This document shows, one piece after another, positions 1 through 5,459 of a DNA stretch of 5,459 bases. Within the stretch, counting starts at the first letter, position 1, and every line of letters begins with the position of its first letter. Source of the DNA: PWXP01 sp964487655 (GTDB lineage Bacteria > Planctomycetota > Planctomycetia > Pirellulales > Thermoguttaceae); the NCBI GenBank assembly GCA_964487655.1, contig CAZASB010000325.1:1-5459 (forward strand). Direction: 5' to 3'. A model generated the notes under the pieces. It saw only the letters and a program-made list of their open reading frames with translations. It had not been told where the DNA came from and ran no database searches. A program made the position numbers and the translations under genes.

Positions 1-288
1 TCCACCCTACGTCTTTTCACCACGGACTTGCACCCAGAAACGGAAGAGCCAAGCGGAGAGAGGCAAAGGCGGCGCGGATCGGGTGAGGTTTACGGGGCAT
101 AATGGAAGTATGCACAGAATAGGTAGTATACGAGCATGTGGTGGCGACTTCAAATCGGGCCGCTTGGCACACAAATGAGCCGAAACGCTCTAGCATAAAA
201 CGGATAATCGGTTTACACTGCAACTGCCTGGGAGAAAGTGCGCCCATTAGGAAGACTGGCTGGCTTGGAAAAACTGTAACCGTTCACA
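1..288. other. Gene-free stretch upstream of the large secreted-protein gene
   Basis: No credible gene is visible here on either strand. The open frames are short, have no family-like sequence and lack a convincing ribosome binding site. There are isolated -10-like hexamers (CATAAT at 98-103, GATAAT at 203-208), but neither has a -35 element at proper spacing, so I call no promoter. The first bases (TCCACCCTACG) may be the edge of a dispersed repeat, but the window cuts it and this cannot be judged. Confidence 0.5.
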
Positions 289-289
289 G

Positions 290-372
290 GGGGACTGTCC
301 CAATTTTCTCGGCACAAAGGGCGTTCTTTCCCAATGATCCACCGTTTCCGCCGCGAAAATGGGACTGTCCCC
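290..372. repeat. Inverted pair of REP-like GGGACTGTCCC repeats
   Basis: Two copies of GGGACTGTCCC (291-301 and 361-371) lie in opposite orientation, judged by their flanks. Bases 290-313 align with the reverse complement of 350-372 at 21 of 23 positions plus one single-base gap, around a 36-base loop. Each core is itself nearly palindromic (GGGAC-T-GTCCC), so each copy can form its own small hairpin and the pair can form one large hairpin. A further small stem, TTCGC (373-377) with GCGAA (386-390), follows. Paired inverted palindromes between genes are typical of REP/BIME elements mobilised by REP-associated tyrosine transposases (RAYT). From memory, this core is frequent in planctomycete intergenic DNA. 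No transposase gene is in the window. The element ends about 60 bases before the next ribosome binding site, so it may be transcribed as part of a leader. Confidence 0.7.
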
Positions 373-435
373 TTCGCATACAGCGGCGAAAACTGCCTGC
401 GCCGCCCCGTGAACGATTACGAAAAACTAAACCGT

Positions 436-441
436 AAGGAG
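436..441 (+). promoter_or_regulatory. Ribosome binding site (AAGGAG) fixing a GTG start
   Basis: AAGGAG lies 7 bases before the GTG at 449. That spacing is ideal and supports the GTG as the true start, directly in front of a signal-peptide-like N-terminus. Confidence 0.75.
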
Positions 442-448
442 ATCTCTT

Positions 449-2638
449 GTGCTACGCGCCGCTGTTGTACTTGTGAGCAGCCTAATCGTGTTTTTGAACG
501 CCGCGACGCCGCGAGCCGAGGAACGCCTCCGTAGCGAGCGCCTTCTTCCGGCCACGACCGTTGGGTTTGCCGCTCTGGAAGACCTCGAACAGTTCAGCGA
601 TCACTGGGGGCAGACGCAGCTTGGCAAGCTGATGAAAGACCCGGTGATGGAGCCATTCACCGAAGACGTGCGCAGACAGTTCAAGCAACGCTGGTCGGGT
701 TTCGACGAACGGCTTGGCCTCACGCTTGACGATCTGAAGGGCGTGCCTTCCGGGGAAATCGCCGTTGCCACTATCCAACCCAGTCGCCAGGAAGCGGCAA
801 TCGCAGTCCTCGTGGACGTCACGGGACACACCACGGAAGCGCAGCAGCTTCTAGAGAAGGTGAGCGCCAGTTTGCTGCGCGAGGGCGCGAAACGACAGAC
901 GTTTGAAGTCTTGAACACCACGGTGATCGTATTCGAACTTCCAGAGCGACCAGCCGACACCGACGCCGGTACCCAACCGGCGTTGCCTTCCCAGGACACC
1001 GAGCAGCCGGAGAAGCCCGCCGAACCGCGGCTGGCAATCTACTTCCTCACGAACAGTATCTTGGGAGTTTCCGACAATTTGGGCGTCATAAAGGGGATCC
1101 TCACGCAGGCCCAGAATCCCGGGCCGGAGTCGCTGGAGAACGTCGTGGCCTTCCGCGAGGTGATGACTCGCTGTGCGAAAGACGCTGGACGCGAGCGGGC
1201 GCAACTCCGCTGGTACCTCAGCCCAATTCCCTACGCCGAGGCATTGCGTGCCGCCTCGCCTCACACCGAACTCCGACGTGGCAAGGACATGCTCGACGTC
1301 TTTCGGGAGCAGGGTTTCAAGGCGATTCGCGGACTGGGCGGCTTCGTGGATTTTGCCGAGGAAGGTCACGAAATTATCCATCGGACGGCGATTTTCGCTC
1401 CGCCGCCCTACACCCAGGCCATGCAGATGCTTTCCTTCCCCAATTCTCCCGACTTCAAGCCGCAGTCGTGGGTGCCCAGCGAATTGGCGACGTACACCAC
1501 CTTGTACTGCGATATCCAGAACGCATTCGACCACTTCGGCCCGCTGTTCGATGAGTTGTTTGGCGGGTCCGTCTTCCTATTCGCCGTCTCGCTGGACCAC
1601 GAAGGGAAGCTGGTCGCAGGCGAGCTTTCCGCTCCACTGCTATCGAACCTGGCCGAGTTTGGCATCGAGTTGCCGGCCAAGGTACCCGTTCGAGTGATGG
1701 AGCCTGGTCAAGCGTGGGAAATCAAGCACGAAAATGACGTCTTTCTTGTCCGCAAAATGGGTGGCGAACTCCGTGTGTACCAGAAGCAAATCGGTCTATG
1801 GGATGACGTGCTCGAAGGGCTGAAAATGGACCCCAAGGGCCCCCAACTCGACTTACGGAAGGATATGATTGACCACTTGGGGCCCCGCGTATCGATTCTG
1901 AGCGATTTCCAGCTCCCAATTACCCCTTCCAGCGAGCGGCTGCTGTTTGCCATTGAGATCGGGGCTCCGGAGCAGGTGGCCAAGGCCATCGCAAAGTCAA
2001 TGAAGAACGATCCGACCGCCAGGCGTTTGGAAATCAACGGCCATGAAGTGTGGGAGATCGTCGAGGAAGAGGGCATTAACGACGGTGTACCCGAAATCCA
2101 ACTCGGCGACATGCCCTCCCTACCGCTCCTGAGCAACCCGCTGAAGCCCGAAAACGACGATGTGGAAGAGGAAGAAGAGCAGCGCCTCCTGCCCCATGCC
2201 GCCGTGACCGTGGCAAATGGACACTTGTTGGTCGCGTCGCACCTGGACTTTCTCGCGAAAATTCTCAAGCCCGGCGACGGGTTTCGGCCGTTGAGCGGCG
2301 ACGTGGACTACCGCGTGGTTCAGGCCGCAATCGACAAGCTGGGGATCGATGCCCGGTGTGTCCAGGTCTTCTCCCGAACTGACGAAGAGTATCGTCCCAC
2401 CTACGAGTTGATTCGTCAGGGGAAGATGCCGGAAAGCGAAACGCTGCTGGCGAGGATTCTCAACGCCGGGCTCGGCACCGGCAAGAGGCACGAGCTTCGC
2501 AAGCAGAAAATCGACGGCTCGAAGCTGCCCGATTACGAGGTCGTTCGCAGGTATCTCGGCCCGGCCGGGACCGTCTTCAGCAGTCTACCCGACGGCTGGT
2601 TCATTAAGGGCGCGATGCTCACCAAGGGCGCGCAGTAA
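449..2638 (+). CDS. Secreted DUF3352-like protein, two-module, function unknown
   Basis: This 729-residue protein starts at GTG behind AAGGAG and ends at TAA (2636-2638). Residues 1-23 form a signal peptide: one early Arg, a hydrophobic run (VVLVSSLIVFL), then a likely Ala cleavage site near PRA/EE. The mature part therefore probably lies in the periplasm or outside the cell. No catalytic motif is visible. The protein seems to contain one module twice, at about 33-218 and 342-607. Each has an LPA/VPS opening strand, a strand pair followed by an alkyl-rich segment (AVLVDVTG at 119-126, FAIEIG at 500-505), a short strand segment (VIVFELPE at 159-166, VWEIVEE at 534-540) and a closing strand-helix (SILGVSDNLGVIKGIL at 203-218, HLLVASHLDFLAKIL at 592-606). 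This order resembles DUF3352 proteins; the match is by pattern only. A Pro/Glu-rich linker lies at 167-194 and an acidic run at 569-577. The C-terminus (VVRRYLGPAG, then DGWF) resembles planctomycete secreted proteins I recall. No promoter is recognisable. The 3' end overlaps a minus-strand small gene by 106 bases. Confidence 0.85.
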   Translation: MLRAAVVLVSSLIVFLNAATPRAEERLRSERLLPATTVGFAALEDLEQFSDHWGQTQLGKLMKDPVMEPFTEDVRRQFKQRWSGFDERLGLTLDDLKGVPSGEIAVATIQPSRQEAAIAVLVDVTGHTTEAQQLLEKVSASLLREGAKRQTFEVLNTTVIVFELPERPADTDAGTQPALPSQDTEQPEKPAEPRLAIYFLTNSILGVSDNLGVIKGILTQAQNPGPESLENVVAFREVMTRCAKDAGRERAQLRWYLSPIPYAEALRAASPHTELRRGKDMLDVFREQGFKAIRGLGGFVDFAEEGHEIIHRTAIFAPPPYTQAMQMLSFPNSPDFKPQSWVPSELATYTTLYCDIQNAFDHFGPLFDELFGGSVFLFAVSLDHEGKLVAGELSAPLLSNLAEFGIELPAKVPVRVMEPGQAWEIKHENDVFLVRKMGGELRVYQKQIGLWDDVLEGLKMDPKGPQLDLRKDMIDHLGPRVSILSDFQLPITPSSERLLFAIEIGAPEQVAKAIAKSMKNDPTARRLEINGHEVWEIVEEEGINDGVPEIQLGDMPSLPLLSNPLKPENDDVEEEEEQRLLPHAAVTVANGHLLVASHLDFLAKILKPGDGFRPLSGDVDYRVVQAAIDKLGIDARCVQVFSRTDEEYRPTYELIRQGKMPESETLLARILNAGLGTGKRHELRKQKIDGSKLPDYEVVRRYLGPAGTVFSSLPDGWFIKGAMLTKGAQ

Positions 2639-2814
2639 GGTTCTCGAGTTACTTCTCGTAACCGACCGACGTTGAGCGGCGGGAGGGACAGCCAACTGTC
2701 AAGTGGCTTGGCCGGTTCGAGAACCACCACCTCAACCGAGATCCCCTCGGACCAATTCACCGGTTCCGTCAACTCGATTCGCCCGTGACGAATGATTGCG
2801 GCAGCGCGCGGCAT
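2533..2814 (-). CDS. Small DUF104/AF2212-like antitoxin candidate, orphan, possibly remnant
   Basis: The ATG at 2814 opens a 93-codon frame. Residues 7-30 (IIRHGRIELTEPVNWSEG, then ISVEVV) follow the pattern of DUF104/AF2212-like antitoxins and related small planctomycete proteins: a basic strand, NG/HG turn, L-x-EPV, a W/L-x-EG loop, then an alternating V strand. Such proteins usually neutralise a PIN-domain RNase toxin encoded just downstream. Here no toxin follows, because the frame runs into the oppositely oriented large gene. Residues 1 to about 58 lie outside that gene; about 35 further residues are antisense to its conserved C-terminus and are unlikely to be native. GAGG lies 11 bases before this ATG. 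An in-frame ATG at 2835 would add seven residues but has no ribosome binding site. A promoter candidate with a perfect TATAAT lies about 80 bases upstream. It may be a functional orphan regulator or a 3'-truncated remnant of a toxin-antitoxin pair. The N-terminal similarity is fairly clear; expression and function are inference. Confidence 0.55.
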   Translation of the reverse strand: MPRAAAIIRHGRIELTEPVNWSEGISVEVVVLEPAKPLDSWLSLPPLNVGRLREVTREPYCAPLVSIAPLMNQPSGRLLKTVPAGPRYLRTTS

Positions 2815-2893
2815 GGTACGATTTCCCTCGAGCATTGAATGCACGACTTCGCTGCTGCAATCCAGGAGCGGACTCGTCGCGGATCCATCATGG

Positions 2894-2922
2894 ATTATAG
2901 TGCTCTCCCGCCGACGGAGCAA
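2894..2922 (-). promoter_or_regulatory. Sigma70-like promoter candidate for the antitoxin-like gene
   Basis: Reading the minus strand, TTGCTC (2922-2917) is followed by a 17-base spacer and a perfect TATAAT (2899-2894). Transcription would begin near 2887, leaving a leader of about 73 bases before the ATG at 2814. The element sits wholly in the gap between the sulfatase stop codon (2945) and the small gene, so the small gene need not depend on sulfatase read-through. The -35 matches consensus only in TTG. Confidence 0.5.
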
Positions 2923-2944
2923 CGGCCGCGGGACATCGGTTGGG

Positions 2945-4408
2945 TTACGGCCGCCACGGTCCCGGCCCGCCCGACTTGGGCTGGAGGAACTTCGCGTCGA
3001 CCTCCGCATACCATGCGTGAAGCCGCTTGCGCATTGTCCGGACCTTGCCGGGGAGTTTCTCGGCGAGGTCATCGCGTTCGCCGGGGTCGTCGGCTAGGTT
3101 GTATAGGTGGACCCGGCCGTCCTCGAACCGTTCAATCAGCTTGTAGTTGCCCATGCGAACGGCCCCGCCGGGAAAGCCGCCCTGGTTGCTGTAGTGCGGA
3201 TAGTGCCAGTAGAGCGCCTCGCGATCCAGGCCACCTTCACCCCGGAGGATCGGTACCAGGCTAACGCCGTCCCGGTGCTGCCCGGGCTGGGCGGGCAAGC
3301 CGGCCATGTCGAGCATGGTCGGATAGAAATCCGTGCTGGCAACCGGCACGGCTGACGTGCCGCTGGGCCGAGCAACGCCCGGCCATTTCACCAAGTAGGG
3401 CTCCCGAATGCCACCTTCGTACAGCCAGCCCTTGCCACCGCGCAGAGGCAGATTCGACGTCGGGCTCCCCTCGCTCGTGCTCAATCCGCCATTGTCCGCC
3501 ATGAAGAACACCACTGTATTCTTTTCCAGGCCCAGTTCTTCGAGCTCCCGCAGGACCTTGCCCACAGCCTCGTCCATTGCCTCGACCATGGCGGCGTAGA
3601 CCGCATGCGATTGCACCACGCGCACGCGGCGAGGCTGGTTGACCGGCCACGCCTGCTCTTCGTCGGCAAACGATTCCCGGTCGAGCAGGCCCAGCCGCTC
3701 GGCTTTCTTCTGGTACTTTTCGACCAGGTCGGGGCGGCCCATCAATGGCGTGTGGACCGAGTAGAACGAGAGGTAGGCCAAGAACGGTCGGCCGCGATGC
3801 GTTTCGAGGAACCGGACCGTCTCGGCGGCCAGACGGTTGGGGAGGTGCTCGCCCTCGAGCCCGTCTTCCAGACGCGGGTTGCCGTACGGGGTGAAGTACT
3901 TGCCTGACCCGTAAGGTCCGCCACGCGCCCAGCCCCCCTTGTTGACATCGAAACCCTGGTGCTCCGGCCACAGATCCTCGGTATGGCCCAGATGCCACTT
4001 GCCGGCAAAGAACGTGGCGTAGCCGTGCTCCTTGAGCGACTCGGCCAGGGTAACCTCTTCCAACGGCATCCAGTCGTTCAGCGGCGCTGGGCGGAACCGG
4101 CCCTCGCGCGTGCCGGAGAACCAGTTCGTGGCGTCGACTCGCGACGGATACTTGCCCGTCATAATGCTGTACCGCGTCGGACTGCACACCGGGTTGGCCG
4201 CATAGCCATCGGTGAACCGCATCCCTTCAGTCGCCAGCCGATCGATGTTCGGCGTTTCATAAAAGCAGTTCGGATTGTTCGCGCCGATGTCCATGTACCC
4301 CAGGTCATCCACCAGGATGAACAGGAAGTTCGGCTTCTCGGCCATCGCCGGCATGGCGATGCACGGAATGGCAAACAGCAGGGTGGAGCAAAGGAAGATG
4401 GTTTTCAT
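2945..4408 (-). CDS. Secreted family S1 (formylglycine) sulfatase
   Basis: This is a complete 487-residue type I sulfatase, which hydrolyses sulfate esters using a formylglycine made from an active-site cysteine. Residues 1-23 are a signal peptide ending AMA/EKPN, so it acts in the periplasm or outside the cell. Visible active-site elements, in order: metal-binding D34-D35 in ILVDDLG; C75 in CSPTR (C-x-P-x-R, the formylglycine site) with R79; K137 and H139 in GKWHLG; H219 in SVHT; D305-N306 in ADNGG; and K326 in GGKGW. All expected catalytic residues are present, so it should be active once matured by a formylglycine-generating enzyme, which is not encoded here. The C-terminal subdomain has the usual NYKLIERFEDGRVHLYNLADD-type segment (about 421-441). 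Length is normal for bacterial arylsulfatase-A-like enzymes. The substrate cannot be read from sequence; planctomycetes commonly use such enzymes on sulfated algal polysaccharides. ATG 4408 was chosen because the signal peptide begins there. A GTG three codons upstream (4417) has GGGA seven bases before it and is a close alternative. Divergent to the DUF1080 gene. Confidence 0.96.
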   Translation of the reverse strand: MKTIFLCSTLLFAIPCIAMPAMAEKPNFLFILVDDLGYMDIGANNPNCFYETPNIDRLATEGMRFTDGYAANPVCSPTRYSIMTGKYPSRVDATNWFSGTREGRFRPAPLNDWMPLEEVTLAESLKEHGYATFFAGKWHLGHTEDLWPEHQGFDVNKGGWARGGPYGSGKYFTPYGNPRLEDGLEGEHLPNRLAAETVRFLETHRGRPFLAYLSFYSVHTPLMGRPDLVEKYQKKAERLGLLDRESFADEEQAWPVNQPRRVRVVQSHAVYAAMVEAMDEAVGKVLRELEELGLEKNTVVFFMADNGGLSTSEGSPTSNLPLRGGKGWLYEGGIREPYLVKWPGVARPSGTSAVPVASTDFYPTMLDMAGLPAQPGQHRDGVSLVPILRGEGGLDREALYWHYPHYSNQGGFPGGAVRMGNYKLIERFEDGRVHLYNLADDPGERDDLAEKLPGKVRTMRKRLHAWYAEVDAKFLQPKSGGPGPWRP

Positions 4409-4467
4409 GGTGTTCACGGCGGGTTCCCGGGGTTGAGAACGGCATGGAATGTCCGCGACTGGTGAAC

Positions 4468-4497
4468 ATTCTATACGAAAAACGGCCCGGTTGCCAA
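4468..4497 (-). promoter_or_regulatory. Sigma70-like promoter candidate for the sulfatase
   Basis: On the minus strand, TTGGCA (4497-4492; five of six to TTGACA) precedes a -10 region reading TATAGAAT (4475-4468). This gives TATAGA at 16-base spacing or TAGAAT (five of six) at 18. Transcription would start near 4461, with a leader of about 53 bases. Confidence 0.5.
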
Positions 4498-4505
4498 CAG
4501 TCGAA

Positions 4506-4519
4506 GGCGGCATGCCGCC
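4506..4519. promoter_or_regulatory. Perfect 14-base palindrome between divergent promoters, candidate operator
   Basis: GGCGGCATGCCGCC is a perfect palindrome with no spacer. It lies 8 bases upstream of the sulfatase -35 candidate and 2 bases upstream of the DUF1080 -35 candidate. That is where a dimeric regulator could act on both genes. No regulator gene lies in the window. In GC-rich DNA a palindrome of this size can arise by chance, so the operator role is inference. Confidence 0.4.
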
Positions 4520-4521
4520 AT

Positions 4522-4550
4522 TTGACACGTCCGCGTGTTCCGATTACGCT
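4522..4550 (+). promoter_or_regulatory. Sigma70-like promoter candidate for the DUF1080 gene
   Basis: A perfect TTGACA (4522-4527), a 17-base spacer and TACGCT (4545-4550) form a plausible promoter. The -10 is weak but keeps the T, A and final T positions. Transcription would start near 4557, giving a leader of about 38 bases. An inverted repeat, ACACG-TCCG-CGTGT (4525-4538), overlaps the -35 end and spacer and is a second possible regulator site. Confidence 0.5.
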
Positions 4551-4594
4551 TGGGGGCTGGTTTCAATACGTAGTCAATCGGGAGATCAAAGATC

Positions 4595-5335
4595 ATGTGG
4601 ACCGTGAGCCTATTGCTTGGGTTGGTCGGCGCCGTGTTCGCGCCGCAACAAGACAAGTTGCCCGTACCGCCGCCCGAGGACGCCGTCGTGCTGTTCGACG
4701 GCGCGGGAACCAACCTGATGCTCGGCAAGGGAGGCGGTCCGATCGACTGGCCAATTGAAGACGGCGCCTTGGTATCCACTCGCGGCGATACTCGGGCGAA
4801 CCATATCGTCTCAAAGCTCCACTTCCGCGACGCCGACATCCACGTCGAGTTCATGCTGCCCGAAAAGGGAGTGGGCAACAGCGGCGTGTACATTCACGGT
4901 AATTACGAGTTGCAAGTAATCAACTCCCACGGGAAGAACGAGGCCGACTTGACCCAGGACGACGCCGGCGCCATCTATGGATTCTTCAAGCCGTTGGCCC
5001 AGGCATGCCGCAAGCCGGGCCAGTGGCAAGTGTACGACATCCGCTACCGCGCCCCGCGGCGCGACGAGAGCGGCGAGATTATCGAAGAGGGCTCCGTCAC
5101 GGCCTTCCTCAACGGTGTGAAGGTGCAGGATAACGCCCGCTTCGGCGAGCCCCGATCCGTCTACCATCCGTATCGTTACAAGACCACGCCCTATCTGACC
5201 GCCATCTGGGAGCGGCAGAAGAAGACCGGCCTCGGCCCCGTCTTCCTGCAAGACCACGACAACCTCGTCCGCTTCCGCAACATCTGGGTCAAACCGCTCG
5301 ACGGCGAGGCCTTCCTCTACGAGCCCGAAAAGTAG
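4595..5335 (+). CDS. Secreted DUF1080 protein (3-keto-disaccharide hydrolase family)
   Basis: This 246-residue protein starts at ATG 4595, with GGGAG (4580-4584) ten bases upstream, and ends at TAG. Residues 1 to about 17 (MWTVSLLLGLVGAVFAP) form a short signal peptide, so it is exported. The rest is one DUF1080 domain (PF06439), a concanavalin-like beta-sandwich whose studied members cleave 3-keto-glycosides. Family signs in order: VVLFDG (31-36); W52 and EDGALV (55-60); a strand ending HVEFMLP (83-89); NSGVYIHGNYELQVINSHG (95-113), the most typical block; GAIYGFF (125-131); W144 in GQWQVYDI; a VTAFLNGVKV strand (168-177); and LQDHDNLVRFRNIWVKPL (218-235). Length is normal for a single-domain member. 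The 3-keto substrate is normally made by a Gfo/Idh/MocA-type oxidoreductase, which is not in this window. Divergent transcription from the sulfatase suggests the two act on the same glycan, but many planctomycetes encode large numbers of both families, so the pairing could be incidental. Confidence 0.93.
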   Translation: MWTVSLLLGLVGAVFAPQQDKLPVPPPEDAVVLFDGAGTNLMLGKGGGPIDWPIEDGALVSTRGDTRANHIVSKLHFRDADIHVEFMLPEKGVGNSGVYIHGNYELQVINSHGKNEADLTQDDAGAIYGFFKPLAQACRKPGQWQVYDIRYRAPRRDESGEIIEEGSVTAFLNGVKVQDNARFGEPRSVYHPYRYKTTPYLTAIWERQKKTGLGPVFLQDHDNLVRFRNIWVKPLDGEAFLYEPEK

Positions 5336-5442
5336 CAAGCAAGGGCCGAGCGAAGAGGCATATTGAGAGGTATGCAGCGAGGCAACCGTTCCCTTGCCGC
5401 TGTACTTAGGCGACCGGCAGATTGAAATATACCCAGTGTAGA
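5336..5442. other. Downstream non-coding segment with nested weak inverted repeats
   Basis: No gene is visible after the DUF1080 stop codon. GCAAGGG (5339-5345) pairs with CCCTTGC (5391-5397), and inside it GCATA (5358-5362) pairs with TATGC (5371-5375) around an 8-base loop. No T-run follows, so this is not a standard intrinsic terminator. It could be a weak structured 3' end or chance. Confidence 0.25.
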
Positions 5443-5459
5443 ACAATTGTCCCAATTGT
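5443..5459. repeat. Short inverted repeat at the window edge with partial REP-like similarity
   Basis: ACAATTG-TCC-CAATTGT is a perfect inverted repeat with a 3-base centre. It contains TGTCCCAATT, which also occurs in the first REP-like copy (297-306... region 290-313). The window ends inside it, so its true extent is unknown. Confidence 0.35.

Noticed and set aside
17..247. Minus-strand 76-codon open frame at the left edge
   Set aside because: There is no ribosome binding site and no recognisable sequence. The composition looks like non-coding DNA open by chance.
138..437. Plus-strand 99-codon open frame upstream of the large gene
   Set aside because: It runs through the inverted repeat pair, has no ribosome binding site and encodes no family-like sequence. 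The frame reflects the repeat, not a gene.
851..1534. Minus-strand 227-codon frame opposite the large secreted gene
   Set aside because: It lies antisense to a well-supported gene, with no ribosome binding site and no family-like motifs.
1708..2268. Minus-strand 186-codon frame, Ser-rich
   Set aside because: The Ser/Ser-Ser-rich composition comes from reading the Glu-rich region of the large protein backwards. It is a shadow.
2639..2725. Long-range inverted repeat GGTTCTCGA (2639-2647) with TCGAGAACC (2717-2725) as a terminator
   Set aside because: The arms are about 70 bases apart, no T-run follows, and the segment lies in the coding part of the antitoxin-like gene. I do not call it a terminator.
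2839..3264. Plus-strand frame starting in the gap before the sulfatase stop
   Set aside because: Most of it is antisense to the sulfatase 3' end. The short part outside overlaps the minus-strand promoter candidate, and no ribosome binding site is seen.
3261..4187. Long minus-strand open frame (308 codons) inside the sulfatase
   Set aside because: It is a shifted frame of the sulfatase, which carries all active-site motifs in its own frame. The shadow is rich in Arg, Pro and Ala, as expected from GC-rich codons.
4409..4528. Sulfatase start 40 codons upstream at 4528
   Set aside because: That start would place the signal peptide internally and put the start upstream of the promoter candidate. 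The added 40 residues do not look like protein.
4811..5455. Minus-strand 214-codon frame opposite the DUF1080 gene
   Set aside because: It is antisense to a clear DUF1080 domain; its Val/Leu/Asp pattern is the complement of that gene's codon usage.

Overview
The window looks like chromosomal DNA from a planctomycete, probably of the Pirellulales type. This is an inference from gene content: a secreted formylglycine sulfatase, a secreted DUF1080 protein (3-keto-disaccharide hydrolase family), a long secreted DUF3352-like protein of the kind common in planctomycetes, and an intergenic GGGACTGTCCC repeat of REP type. No taxonomic marker gene is present, so the assignment is not certain.

Layout. 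Bases 1-448 hold no credible gene, but carry an inverted pair of GGGACTGTCCC repeats at 290-372. A plus-strand gene at 449-2638 starts at GTG behind a good ribosome binding site. It encodes a 729-residue exported protein that appears to consist of two copies of one module. Converging on it from the minus strand is a small gene (2814 down to 2533) whose N-terminus resembles DUF104/AF2212-like antitoxins. It has its own promoter candidate with a perfect TATAAT, and its last third runs antisense over the end of the large gene. No toxin partner is visible. Next comes a complete minus-strand secreted sulfatase (4408 down to 2945), and then, divergently, a plus-strand DUF1080 protein (4595-5335). 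The last 124 bases hold weak inverted repeats and no gene.

How the genes may work together. The sulfatase and the DUF1080 protein share a 186-base divergent promoter region. Each has a recognisable sigma70-like promoter, and a perfect 14-base palindrome (GGCGGCATGCCGCC) lies between the two -35 elements. This suggests shared control of two exported enzymes that could act on a sulfated or otherwise modified glycan: one removes sulfate, the other cleaves 3-keto-glycosides. The DUF3352-like protein and the antitoxin-like gene show no clear functional link to that pair.

I see no wholly new system. The most useful leads are the palindrome between the divergent promoters, the orphan antitoxin-like gene with its antisense tail, the internal duplication in the large protein, and the inverted repeat pair.
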